Assembly (NCBI RefSeq): GCF_024181725.1
Contig: NZ_CP028908.1
Coordinates: forward strand, 124,001-188,000
Direction of reading: 5' to 3'
Length of the DNA: 64,000 bases
From: Bradyrhizobium sp. WD16
GTDB lineage: Bacteria > Pseudomonadota > Alphaproteobacteria > Rhizobiales > Xanthobacteraceae
The translations under genes and the position numbers were made by a program. The notes beneath the pieces are model-generated. The model was not told where the DNA came from. It saw only the letters and a program-made list of their open reading frames with translations, and did no database searches. Each line of letters begins with the position of its first letter. Position 1 is the first letter of the stretch. Below, piece by piece: positions 18,359-28,779 of the stretch.

Positions 18359-19573
18359 TTAGAAAAACGCCTGAATGCCGGTGATGGCCCGGCCGAGGAT
18401 CAGGGCGTGGATGTCGTGCGTGCCCTCATAGGTATTCACGGTCTCAAGGTTCTGGGCATGGCGCATGACGTGGAACTCGCTCGAGATGCCGTTGCCGCCG
18501 TGCATGTCGCGGGCCACGCGAGCGATGTCGAGGGCCTTGCCGCAATTGTTGCGCTTGACGATCGAGATCATCTCAGGCGCCATCTTGCCGGCATCCATCA
18601 GGCGACCGACCTGGAGCGAGCCCTGCAGACCGAGCGCAATCTCGGTCTGCATGTCAGCGAGCTTCTTCTGCACGAGCTGGGTCGCGGCGAGCGGCCGGCC
18701 GAACTGCTTGCGGTCGAGGACATACTGCCGGGCGCGATGGAAGCAGTCCTCGGCGGCGCCGATCGCCCCCCAGGAAATGCCGTAGCGCGCACGGTTGAGG
18801 CAGCCGAATGGCCCCTTGAGACCGCTGACGTTGGGCAGCAGCGCGCTCTCCGGCACCACCACGCCGTCCATCACGATCTCGCCGGTGATCGACGCGCGCA
18901 ACGACAGTTTGCCCTGGATCTTCGGCGCCGACAGGCCCTTCATGCCCTTTTCGAGGATGAAGCCGCGGATCTGATTGTCATGGGCCGCAGACTTGGCCCA
19001 GACCACGAAGACGTCGGCGATCGGCGCGTTGGATATCCACATCTTCGAGCCGGTCAGGCGATAGCCGTCGGCGACCTTCTCGGCGCGGGTCTTCATGCCG
19101 GCCGGATCAGAGCCGGCATCGGGCTCAGTCAGGCCGAAGCAGCCGACCCACTCCCCGCTCGCCAGCTTCGGTAGATATTTCTTACGCTGGCTCTCGTCGC
19201 CATAGGCGTAGATCGGATACATCACCAGGGATGACTGCACGCTGTTCATCGAGCGGTAGCCGGAATCGACCCGCTCGACCTCGCGCGCCACGAGTCCATA
19301 GGCGACATAACCGGCATTGGCGCAGCCATACTCCTCGGGGAAGGTGACGCCGATCAGGCCGAGTTCGCCCATCTCGCGGAAAATCTCGCGATCGGTCTTC
19401 TCCTCGAGATAAGCCTCCGTGACACGCGGCAGCAGCTTCTCCTGGGCATATTGACGCGCAGTGTCGCGGATCATGCGTTCATCTTCAGTGAGCTGCGTCT
19501 CCAGCAGGAACGGATCGTCCCACTGGAAGGCCGCCTGGGCCGGCTTGTCCTTGGTCTGCGCGCGCGCGGTCAT
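18359..19573 (-). CDS. gcdH: Glutaryl-CoA dehydrogenase
   Basis: From the ATG at 19573 the protein has 404 residues. Strong GcdH signatures are present: [18 protein letters not shown] at the start, [37 protein letters not shown], and the catalytic glutamate in [20 protein letters not shown]. It oxidatively decarboxylates glutaryl-CoA to crotonyl-CoA in lysine, tryptophan and aromatic degradation, with FAD and electron-transfer flavoprotein. The tryptophan-degradation cluster is nearby (21-25 kb) but separately transcribed. Confidence 0.96.
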   Translation of the reverse strand: MTARAQTKDKPAQAAFQWDDPFLLETQLTEDERMIRDTARQYAQEKLLPRVTEAYLEEKTDREIFREMGELGLIGVTFPEEYGCANAGYVAYGLVAREVERVDSGYRSMNSVQSSLVMYPIYAYGDESQRKKYLPKLASGEWVGCFGLTEPDAGSDPAGMKTRAEKVADGYRLTGSKMWISNAPIADVFVVWAKSAAHDNQIRGFILEKGMKGLSAPKIQGKLSLRASITGEIVMDGVVVPESALLPNVSGLKGPFGCLNRARYGISWGAIGAAEDCFHRARQYVLDRKQFGRPLAATQLVQKKLADMQTEIALGLQGSLQVGRLMDAGKMAPEMISIVKRNNCGKALDIARVARDMHGGNGISSEFHVMRHAQNLETVNTYEGTHDIHALILGRAITGIQAFF

Positions 19574-19816
19574 CGCTTGCCTTTCTCCGTGGCGGGGTTG
19601 CTTCTTACGGTTTCGATCGTCCACCGGTTCGGAATGATCCGGATTGTGTGAACGATCGGCCTCCAGCACACACCCTTCGAGGGGGACTGCGGCGGGACGA
19701 AAACGCGCGGCAGGTTAAGGTCTCGCCGGCAAACTGCAAGACCTCCCGATGCAGACCCCCATGCAGTCCGGGTTCCGGGTGGCCTTGGCCGCGCACGTCG
19801 GCGCGCCTCCACATCC

Positions 19817-20893
19817 TCAATAATCGAACGGCTCGTTGCCGACGATCTCGATGCCGAAGCCGGACAGGCCCTTATAGTCGTGGCTCGACGAGGTCAGATG
19901 GCGGATCGAGGTAACGCCGAGATCGCGCAGGATCTGGGCACCGACACCGACCTCGCGCCATTGCCGGTTGCGGTCGGCCTCGGCCGAGCTCACTCCTTCG
20001 AGCGGCTCAACCGGAACGCCGGCGGCACCGTCACGAAGATAGACCAGCACGCCACTGCCATTCTTCTTGAAGTGATCGAGGGCGCGCAGCACGCCCTGCG
20101 ACCCCATGAAAATATCCTTGATGATATTCGGCTTGTGAAAGCGGGTCAGCACGTTCCTGCCGTCGCCGACGCCCTTGTAAACGAATGCGGCGTGATAGAT
20201 CGGATCGAACGGCGAACGATAGGCATAGCCGTCGAGCTGGCCGATCGAGCTTTCGACGGTGAAGGTCGACACCCGCTCAATCAGCTTCTCACGCGCCTGC
20301 CGGTACGCGATCATGTCGGCGATGGTGACATGTTTGAGATCGTGTTTGCGGGCGAATTCGGCGACCTGGGCGCCCTTCATCACCGTGCCATCGTCGTTCA
20401 TCAACTCGCTGATGACGCCGACCGGCGGCAGGCCGGAGAGTTTGCAGAGGTCAACGGCCGCTTCGGTATGGCCCGAGCGCAGGAGCACGCCGCCGTCACG
20501 CGCGATCAGCGGAAAGATATGTCCCGGCCGGGCGAAGTCGTTGGCACCGACATTGGGATTGGCGAGCGCGCGGCAGCAGGCGGTGCGCTCCTCAGCCGAG
20601 ATGCCGGTGGTCATGCCCGGCTTGTAGTCGATCGAGACAGTGAAGGCGGTGGAATGGTTGGAATCGTTGTGGGCGACCATGGGGTCGAGCCGCAGCCGCC
20701 GCGCATCCTCGCTGGTGAGCGGCGCGCAGACGATGCCGGAGGTATGGCGGACGATGAAGGCCATCTTCTCGGCGGTGCAGAGCGAAGCGGCAACGATCAG
20801 GTCGCCCTCGCCCTCGCGGTCCTCGTCGTCGGTCACGACCACGATTTCGCCGGCGGCGAAGGCCTTCAGAACCTCGGGAATGGTATGCGGCAT
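19817..20893 (-). CDS. ribB: 3,4-dihydroxy-2-butanone 4-phosphate synthase with degenerate GTP cyclohydrolase II-like half
   Basis: The ATG at 20893 gives 358 residues. The N-terminal RibB domain (1-200) is intact: DDEDREGEGDL acidic metal loop, MVAHNDSNHSTAFTVSID, RPGHIFPL, and SGHTEAAVDL. It makes the four-carbon riboflavin precursor from ribulose 5-phosphate. The C-terminal half (about 205-358) has the general layout of RibA but lacks the zinc-binding cysteines and the arginine signature of GTP cyclohydrolase II, so it is unlikely to be active in that step. No FMN riboswitch is recognisable upstream. Confidence 0.93.
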   Translation of the reverse strand: MPHTIPEVLKAFAAGEIVVVTDDEDREGEGDLIVAASLCTAEKMAFIVRHTSGIVCAPLTSEDARRLRLDPMVAHNDSNHSTAFTVSIDYKPGMTTGISAEERTACCRALANPNVGANDFARPGHIFPLIARDGGVLLRSGHTEAAVDLCKLSGLPPVGVISELMNDDGTVMKGAQVAEFARKHDLKHVTIADMIAYRQAREKLIERVSTFTVESSIGQLDGYAYRSPFDPIYHAAFVYKGVGDGRNVLTRFHKPNIIKDIFMGSQGVLRALDHFKKNGSGVLVYLRDGAAGVPVEPLEGVSSAEADRNRQWREVGVGAQILRDLGVTSIRHLTSSSHDYKGLSGFGIEIVGNEPFDY

Positions 20894-21199
20894 CGTTTCT
20901 CGCAGGTCTCGCTCGGGAACAGGGATTGTCCTATGGCCCAGGATATAAGGTCGCGCAACTGCCGGCGCCACGGCACCGCCTGCGGCGGACGCATGGGCAC
21001 TGCCGACGCTACTCTCCCGAATCACCCTAACTCCCCAAGGACCGGCCCGGCGAACCCAAGGTTTGCCGCGACGGGAGACCCGAGGGGCGCGACGCGCACG
21101 CCCCTCGAAGGCCGACATAATCCTTGCGGCGAAGCGTATCCCGCTCGGGCGCGGCTCGTACCTCGGGAGGACGGCGCGACCGAAAGCGCCCCGTCACCC

Positions 21200-21670
21200 T
21201 TACGGCACCGCGCTGGTCTGAAACTTCGGCGTGTCGAGCAGCACCATGGAGCGCAACGTCTTGATCTCGGGAATGCTCTCGAACTCGGACCACAACAGGC
21301 GCTTGTAGTCGGCGACATCCCGCACGGATATCTTCAGGAGGAAGTCGAACTCGCCGGCGACGGCGTGGCATTCCAGCACCTCCGGCATCCGCAGAACCCG
21401 TTCGACAAAACGGTCGCCGACCTGGGGCGCGGTCCGTTCCAGCGTCACCTCGAGAAACACCTGCAGGCCGAGGCCGACGACCTTGGGATCGACGATCACC
21501 GTCCGCCGCAGCGCGCCAGCGGCAACCAGCCGCGCCAGCCGCCGCGACAGCGGCGCCGCCGTCAGCCCCGCGCGCGCCGCAAGCTCGTTGTTGCTCAAGT
21601 CGCCATCCTCGATCAGCAGCCGCAGGATACGGCGGTCGGTGGAATCCAGCGGCTCTGGGGTAACAGGCAT
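21200..21670 (-). CDS. Lrp/AsnC-family transcriptional regulator
   Basis: The protein has 156 residues. The N-terminal winged helix (about 8-60: LDSTDRRILRLLIEDGDLSNNELA...) is followed by a RAM/ligand-binding domain (about 75-150: AVAGEFDFLLKISVRDVADYKRLL). It is divergent from the kynurenine cluster, where Lrp-type regulators (KynR in Pseudomonas and Burkholderia) sense kynurenine, so it probably controls those genes and itself from the AT-richer 179-bp gap. Confidence 0.92.
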   Translation of the reverse strand: MPVTPEPLDSTDRRILRLLIEDGDLSNNELAARAGLTAAPLSRRLARLVAAGALRRTVIVDPKVVGLGLQVFLEVTLERTAPQVGDRFVERVLRMPEVLECHAVAGEFDFLLKISVRDVADYKRLLWSEFESIPEIKTLRSMVLLDTPKFQTSAVP

Positions 21671-21849
21671 AGGGTACTATTCCCGCAGGTAGGATGATGC
21701 CAAGCTCGTCTGATCGGCAAATAAATAGCTAAAAATCGCCACGAAATGAAATGTTTTGCTGAATCTTGGCAATTACCTGCAATCTGCGCCTGCCAATTGC
21801 GTCTTGAAAAGGCGACAGTGTCAGAATTGGGAATGGCGGGGTCGAAGCT

Positions 21850-22491
21850 ATGGCCGAACTGGCGCGAGAGAGCGTCGTTCAGGAGCGCGTCGTACAGGAA
21901 CGGCACCGGCTCTACGAAGACGTGCTGGCGCTGGTCGCCGGTTCGCTGTTCGTCTCGCTCGGCGTCGCCATGTACGCAAAGGCTCTCCTGCTCGTGGGCG
22001 GCACCGCCGGACTGGCGCTGCTGGCACACTACAGCACCGGCCTATCTTTCGGCCCCGTTTTCTCACTGATCAACCTGCCGTTCTACCTGCTGGCGCTGCG
22101 CCGGCTCGGCTGGCGTTTCGCCCTGCGCTCGTTCATCGCGGTCAGCCTCGTCTCGCTCCTGAGCCGCGTGATGCCCTCGCTGATCGCCTTTGCCCACCTC
22201 GATCCGCTCTACGCCACCGTGGTCGGTGGCGCACTGATTGGCACCGGAATGCTGATGCTGTTCCGCCATCGCGCCAGCCTCGGCGGCGTCAACATCCTCG
22301 CCGTCTATCTCCAGGACAACTACGCAATCCGCGCCGGCTATTTCCAGCTCGCGGTGGACCTCGCCATCCTGGCCGCCTCGTTCTTCGTGCTGGCACCGCA
22401 GAACATCGTGCTCTCGGTCGTCGGCGCCGCCGTGGTCAATCTCGTCATCGCCATCAACCACAAGCCAGGACGCTATCTCGGGGTAAGCTGA
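21850..22491 (+). CDS. YitT-family (DUF161) membrane protein
   Basis: The protein has 213 residues with five or six membrane helices (first about 26-50) and the YitT segments MYAKALLLVGGTAGLALL and VNILAVYLQDNYAIRAGYFQL. Substrate unknown. It lies at the head of the putative kynurenine cluster, 137 bp before the PLP-enzyme gene, and could move a tryptophan catabolite, though this is inference from position only. Confidence 0.88.
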   Translation: MAELARESVVQERVVQERHRLYEDVLALVAGSLFVSLGVAMYAKALLLVGGTAGLALLAHYSTGLSFGPVFSLINLPFYLLALRRLGWRFALRSFIAVSLVSLLSRVMPSLIAFAHLDPLYATVVGGALIGTGMLMLFRHRASLGGVNILAVYLQDNYAIRAGYFQLAVDLAILAASFFVLAPQNIVLSVVGAAVVNLVIAINHKPGRYLGVS

Positions 22492-22628
22492 TCGTGGGGC
22501 TGCTCAAGTCCGCGCCTCGACGGGCGACGTGGCCCATCAGCGCTGTCACATCGACCGTCCATCTTTCGAGGCCCACGACGCGGGCTCCTTCGGATATGGA
22601 TCACAGAACGAGCCATAAGGAAGCCGTC

Positions 22629-23828
22629 ATGCCCCCACCCGTCCCGCTCGATCTGCGCGCCGCCTTCTCGCGCTTCCGCGCCGAGAAGCAGGGCCAGCTG
22701 CATTTCACTGCCCACAGCCATCACTTCTGGCCGGACGTCACCCGCGACGCCCAGATCGAGGCCTGGGACGACGCCGCGCGCTTCGTCGACGACAAATGGG
22801 AGAGGGTGCTCGGCGCAGTGTGGGGCGAGGTGAGCCAGGCCGTCGCCGATCATCTGCGCCTGCCCGATCCGGCAACTTTGGTGAGCGGCGCCAACACCCA
22901 TGAGTTCATACTGCGGCTGCTGTCCGCCTGCCCCACCGGACGGCCGGTGCGCGTGCTCTCCACCGACGGCGAATTTCATTCCTTTCGCCGCCAGATGATG
23001 CGCCTTTCAGAGGACCACCTCATCGAATGGACCACGGTCGCCGCAGAACCCTTCGCTTCGCTATCCGAGCGCCTCGTCACGGCCGGTCGCGCCAACGATT
23101 TCGATCTCGCCTTCGTCAGCCAGGTGCTATTCGGTTCCGGCTTCGCGCTCGCCGATCTCGATGCGCTGGTCGACGGGCTCACCGCCAACGGCCGGCTCGT
23201 CGTCATCGATGGCTATCATGGCTTCCTGGCCCGCCCGACCGATCTCTCGCGCATCTCCTCGCGCGCCTTCTACATTGCCGGCGGCTACAAATACGCGATG
23301 GCCGGCGAAGGCGCCTGCTTCATGCATTGTCCGCCCGCCTTCGCCCCGCGTCCGCGCAACACCGGCTGGTTCGCCGGCTTCGGCGCTTTGAGCACGCATC
23401 AAGACCAGGTCCCCTACAGCGAAGACGGCAGTCGTTTCATGGGCGCGACCTTCGATCCATCCGGGCTCTACCGACTGCGCGCCAGCCTGCGCTGGCTCGC
23501 AACCGAAGGTCTCGACGCCGCCACCATCCATGCCCACGTGCTCTCACTGCAGGAGCGCTTCATGGCCGGCCTCCGCCAAGCGCCGGTCGGGCCCCTGGCC
23601 GAACAGAACCTGGTGGTGCCGCTCAGCGAGAGCGCGCGCGGCAATTTCCTCACCTTCGATCACCCTGAAGCGGCCGACTGCTCCCGTCGTCTGCATGAGG
23701 CCGGCATCGTCACCGACGTGCGCGGCACACGGCTGCGGGTCGGCTTCGGCCTGCAGCACACGGCGGAGGACATCGACGCGCTGCTGGCACGGCTGCAGAT
23801 GAATTTCCTGCCGAGATTGCCGGCCTGA
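22629..23828 (+). CDS. Kynureninase-like class V PLP-dependent enzyme
   Basis: The ATG at 22629 follows AAGGAAG and gives 399 residues; an in-frame ATG at 22596 is less well supported. It is a class V aminotransferase fold: VSGANTHEFILRLL, the PLP aspartate in VVIDGYHGF (D194), and the Schiff-base lysine in IAGGYKYAMAGEG (K221). It differs from canonical KynU (no YLDGNSLG opening). Its place 33 bp before tryptophan 2,3-dioxygenase supports cleavage of kynurenine to anthranilate and alanine, but this is inferred. A kynurenine formamidase is not seen nearby. Confidence 0.85.
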   Translation: MPPPVPLDLRAAFSRFRAEKQGQLHFTAHSHHFWPDVTRDAQIEAWDDAARFVDDKWERVLGAVWGEVSQAVADHLRLPDPATLVSGANTHEFILRLLSACPTGRPVRVLSTDGEFHSFRRQMMRLSEDHLIEWTTVAAEPFASLSERLVTAGRANDFDLAFVSQVLFGSGFALADLDALVDGLTANGRLVVIDGYHGFLARPTDLSRISSRAFYIAGGYKYAMAGEGACFMHCPPAFAPRPRNTGWFAGFGALSTHQDQVPYSEDGSRFMGATFDPSGLYRLRASLRWLATEGLDAATIHAHVLSLQERFMAGLRQAPVGPLAEQNLVVPLSESARGNFLTFDHPEAADCSRRLHEAGIVTDVRGTRLRVGFGLQHTAEDIDALLARLQMNFLPRLPA

Positions 23829-23861
23829 CGTTCTGCCGCCGAGATAACCGAGAGGTCGGAC

Positions 23862-24713
23862 ATGAGCAAGTCAACACTGAACGCGCCGCCAAGCCGCGTC
23901 GGCGACGATCTTCACGTCGATCTTGAGGGGCGCACCACCTATGGCTCCTATCTCGACCTTACCACTCTGTTCTCTGCGCACCGGCCGCTCACCGGCGCGC
24001 ACGACGAGCATCTCTTCATCACCATCCACCACATCCAGGAATTGTGGATCAGGCAACTCGACTGCGAGATCGCGCTGGCGATCGAGGGCATCCGCGCCGA
24101 CGACACCCGCCCGGCGCTGAAGGCGCTGGCGCGGGTCGGCCGCATCCAGGAGCAGCTCATCTCCGCCTGGGACGTGCTCTCGACCATGACGCCGGCGGAT
24201 TATCTGGTGTTCCGCGGCGCGTTCGGCGAAGCCTCGGGCTTCCAGTCCTACGGTTACCGCAAGCTCGAATTCCGCCTCGGCGCCAAGGACGCGCGCATGC
24301 TGCTGCCGCATCGCCATGATGCCGCGGTCCACGCCGAACTCGAGGCCACCTTGAAGTCGCCGAGCATCTATGACGAGACGCTGCGTCTTGTGGCGCGGCG
24401 CGGCTTCTTAATTCCGCAGGAGGTGCTGACACGCGACGTCAGCCAGCCGCATCAGTCGAATCCGGACGTCCGCGCGATCTGGCTCGATATCTATCGCCAT
24501 TCCGAGCTCCATTTCGAACTCTACGAACTCGCCGAGAAGCTCGTCGATGTCGAAGACCGCTTCCAGCAATGGCGCTTCCGCCACATGAAAACCGTGGAGC
24601 GCGTCATCGGCTTCAAGCGCGGCTCCGGCGGCTCATCCGGCGTCGGATTCCTCAAGGGCGCACTCGACCGCGCCTTCTTCCCCGAATTGTGGGAGGTGCG
24701 GACCGAACTGTAG
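23862..24713 (+). CDS. kynA: Tryptophan 2,3-dioxygenase
   Basis: The protein has 283 residues, the bacterial TDO length. Signatures are TTYGSYLDLTTLFSAHRPL, FITIHHIQELWIRQL, the substrate-site FGEASGFQSYGYRKLEF, and the haem-ligand histidine in FRHMKTVERVIGFKRG followed by GSSGVGFLK. It opens L-tryptophan to N-formylkynurenine using haem and O2. It follows the PLP enzyme by 33 bp and its stop codon nearly touches the methyltransferase start, so the three are one operon. Confidence 0.97.
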   Translation: MSKSTLNAPPSRVGDDLHVDLEGRTTYGSYLDLTTLFSAHRPLTGAHDEHLFITIHHIQELWIRQLDCEIALAIEGIRADDTRPALKALARVGRIQEQLISAWDVLSTMTPADYLVFRGAFGEASGFQSYGYRKLEFRLGAKDARMLLPHRHDAAVHAELEATLKSPSIYDETLRLVARRGFLIPQEVLTRDVSQPHQSNPDVRAIWLDIYRHSELHFELYELAEKLVDVEDRFQQWRFRHMKTVERVIGFKRGSGGSSGVGFLKGALDRAFFPELWEVRTEL

Positions 24714-24724
24714 TGAACGGATCG

Positions 24725-25402
24725 ATGGTGGAGAACAATCCAACACAGGACCATCTGGTGACAGCGGCCGAGATCAGAGGCACCGCGGGCTATGCCGAAG
24801 ACGCCGACGCCCTGGTCGCCCGTTACGAGAGCATTGCGCCTGAAGACATCCACGCAGCGATCCTGCACCTGCTGCCGCCGGCGCCGTCCGACATTCTCGA
24901 CATCGGCGCCGGGAGTGGCCGCGATGCCGCCTGGCTCGCGGCCAGGGGCCATCGGGTCGTCGCGATCGAACCGACGGCGGCACTACGGCTGCGCGCGCAG
25001 CAGCTTCACCGCTCGTCCGCGATCGCCTTCATCGACGACAGCCTGCCCGAACTCGCGGTGGTGCGTCGCCAAGACAGACGCTTTGCCCTGGTGATGATGA
25101 CCGCAGTCTTCATGCATCTCGACGCCGACGAACGCCGGCGTGCGATGCCCAATCTGGCCGGACTGATCGACGACGATGGACGGCTCGCGATCACCTTGCG
25201 CCACGGCCCGGTGCCGCCGGGCCGCCGGATGTTCGAGGTCTCCTCCGAAGAGACCATCGCGCTGGCGCGCCGGCAGGGGCTCAGAGTTCTTGTCAATACC
25301 AGCGCACCGTCCACGCAGACGGCCAATCGCGACGCCGGCGTGACCTGGACGGTGCTCGCCTTCGGCGCACGCTCGTCTGCCTCGGCGCAGGGGCCGCTTT
25401 GA
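24725..25402 (+). CDS. Class I SAM-dependent methyltransferase
   Basis: The ATG at 24725 gives 226 residues; a GTG overlapping the kynA stop (24713) is an alternative. A Rossmann methyltransferase core has motif I DILDIGAGSGRDAAWLAARG (about 58-77) and the later VMMTAVFMHLDADERRRAM. The substrate is not deducible. Tight coupling to kynA suggests a kynurenine-derived or indolic small molecule, or a self-protection role. Confidence 0.85.
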   Translation: MVENNPTQDHLVTAAEIRGTAGYAEDADALVARYESIAPEDIHAAILHLLPPAPSDILDIGAGSGRDAAWLAARGHRVVAIEPTAALRLRAQQLHRSSAIAFIDDSLPELAVVRRQDRRFALVMMTAVFMHLDADERRRAMPNLAGLIDDDGRLAITLRHGPVPPGRRMFEVSSEETIALARRQGLRVLVNTSAPSTQTANRDAGVTWTVLAFGARSSASAQGPL

Positions 25403-25530
25403 TCTGGCGCAAGGAACCCTCCCCCGCTCCTTCTAGAGCTTGCGTATTCCGGAGCCGCGCCCCCGCCTACTCGGCTGAACGGGTCGCAGCTCCGCTCGCA
25501 GTCCTGAAGGCCGTGGCGCAGGTTTCACTC

Positions 25531-26127
25531 ATGACGACGCAAGAGATCCTGGCCTTCGTCGTCGCCGTCATCGTGCTGCTCGGGGTCCCCGGCCCCACCA
25601 ACACCCTGCTCGCGGCGTCGGGCGCCACCGCTGGCTTTTCGCGCTCGCTTCGCCTCGTCCCGGCCGAACTCGGCGGCTATCTCACCGCCATCACCGTCCT
25701 GGTCGGCGCCATCGGACCGATGATCGGAGGCGATCCGGCCGCGACGGCCGGTCTCAAGCTCATCGCAGCCGTCTGGCTGGCGATCTCCGCCGTCGGCCTG
25801 TGGCGGCGCGGGGGCGACGGCGTCGCCGGGGCCGACCGGCCGATCGGGCCGGCGCGCGTCTATCTCACCACCCTGTTCAATCCGAAGGCGATGGTCGTCG
25901 CCTTTGCGCTGCTGCCGCCCGGGCCACCCGACGTGCTTCTCGGCCGCGTTGCGATCTTCGCAGTGCTGGTCGTCATCGTCGGCAGCCACTGGATCTGGCT
26001 CGGCTGCCTGCTCGCCGGCGCGGCGCGCCAGGTCGTGGTGCCCCATCGTATCCTGCGTGGTGCCAGCGTCATTCTCGGCAGCTTTGCCGTCATGCTGGTC
26101 GGCTCAGTCCTCAGCGGGTCGCTGTGA
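25531..26127 (+). CDS. LysE-family exporter
   Basis: From the ATG at 25531 the protein has 198 residues with about six membrane helices. It has the family opening VPGPTNTLLAASGATAGF and the mid-protein TTLFNPKAMVVAFALLPP. LysE/RhtB proteins export amino acids or related metabolites. At the end of the kynurenine gene group it may export amino acids or pathway intermediates. The 239 bp after it (to 26366) show no gene. Confidence 0.87.
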   Translation: MTTQEILAFVVAVIVLLGVPGPTNTLLAASGATAGFSRSLRLVPAELGGYLTAITVLVGAIGPMIGGDPAATAGLKLIAAVWLAISAVGLWRRGGDGVAGADRPIGPARVYLTTLFNPKAMVVAFALLPPGPPDVLLGRVAIFAVLVVIVGSHWIWLGCLLAGAARQVVVPHRILRGASVILGSFAVMLVGSVLSGSL

Positions 26128-26366
26128 ACCTTGCTCCGCCGCGCTCCGGCCGCGCCCTCGCCGTGGTAACCGCGGGCCTGAGTGTCGCCACCGCGCTCGC
26201 CGTGCCGGTCACCAACTTGCTCGGCAGCGGCGGCAGGCGCCGACCATGTAGTTCGGCGCGAGCCACATCTTCGAGCAAAATCCGCGGTTCTGCGGCCCGG
26301 AATTCGCTTCCGATTGCGCCCGTCATGGCCTAAAGGGAGGCCTCGCCTCCCTGACTTCGAAAGCCC

Positions 26367-27989
<1,623 letters not shown>

Positions 27990-28101
27990 ACCGGCCCGCG
28001 GAGCCTCGGCCAGGGCCAAACTAACAATGAATTTAGTGGTTGCGACCTTGGCCAGGGCATAATTGGGGCGTACCGGCGGACGTCCGGGCGAGGAACACCT
28101 C

Positions 28102-28779
28102 ATGGCGAGAGTGCTGCTGATCGAGGACGACCACGAGACCGCGGGCGAAATCATCGCCGAACTGGTCGACCGCGGCTTCGAGGTCGATCGCGCCGCCACC
28201 GGGACCGAGGGACTGGCGATGGCCCGCGCCGGTGAGGCTGACGTCATGGTGGTGGACCGCCTGCTGCCCGGAATCGATGGCCTCAGCATCATTGAGACAG
28301 TCCGGCAGGACCAGGTGCGTATTCCGGTGCTGGTATTGAGCGCGCTCGGCGCGGTCGACGACCGGGTACGAGGCCTGCGCGCCGGTGGCGACGACTATCT
28401 GACCAAACCCTTCGCGCTTCTCGAGCTGGTCGCACGCATCGAAGCTCTTCTGCGCCGGCCGGCGGAGACCAGGGACACCGTCCTGCGTGTCGGCCCCCTC
28501 GATCTCGACCTGTTGGCGCGCAACGCGCGGCGCGAAGATCGCGCGATCGACTTGCTGCCGCGCGAGTTCCGCCTGCTCGAATACATGATGCGCCGCAAGG
28601 ACCAGCTGCTGACGCGGGCGATGCTGTTCGAGGAAGTCTGGAACTACAAGTTCGTGCCCAAGAGCAATCTCGTCGACGTTCACATCGGCCGGCTGCGACG
28701 CAAGGTCGACGGCGCGGACGAAGAGCCGCTGATCCAAAGCGTCCGCGGCGAAGGATTCATTCTGCGTGCGCCTGCCTGA
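28102..28779 (+). CDS. OmpR/PhoB-family response regulator
   Basis: From the ATG at 28102 the protein has 225 residues. The receiver domain has the acidic pair EDD (9-11), the phospho-acceptor aspartate in VMVVDRLLPGIDG, and the lysine in DDYLTKPFA. The C-terminal winged helix ends with LVDVHIGRLRRKVD...VRGEGFIL. It overlaps the kinase start by 14 bp, so both are made from one transcript. Confidence 0.95.
   Translation: MARVLLIEDDHETAGEIIAELVDRGFEVDRAATGTEGLAMARAGEADVMVVDRLLPGIDGLSIIETVRQDQVRIPVLVLSALGAVDDRVRGLRAGGDDYLTKPFALLELVARIEALLRRPAETRDTVLRVGPLDLDLLARNARREDRAIDLLPREFRLLEYMMRRKDQLLTRAMLFEEVWNYKFVPKSNLVDVHIGRLRRKVDGADEEPLIQSVRGEGFILRAPA

Noticed and set aside
21756-22628. Extended 5' end of the kynureninase-like frame (690 codons in all)
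   Set aside because: The extension is the YitT gene in another frame; the ATG at 22629 has a ribosome site and gives the family length.
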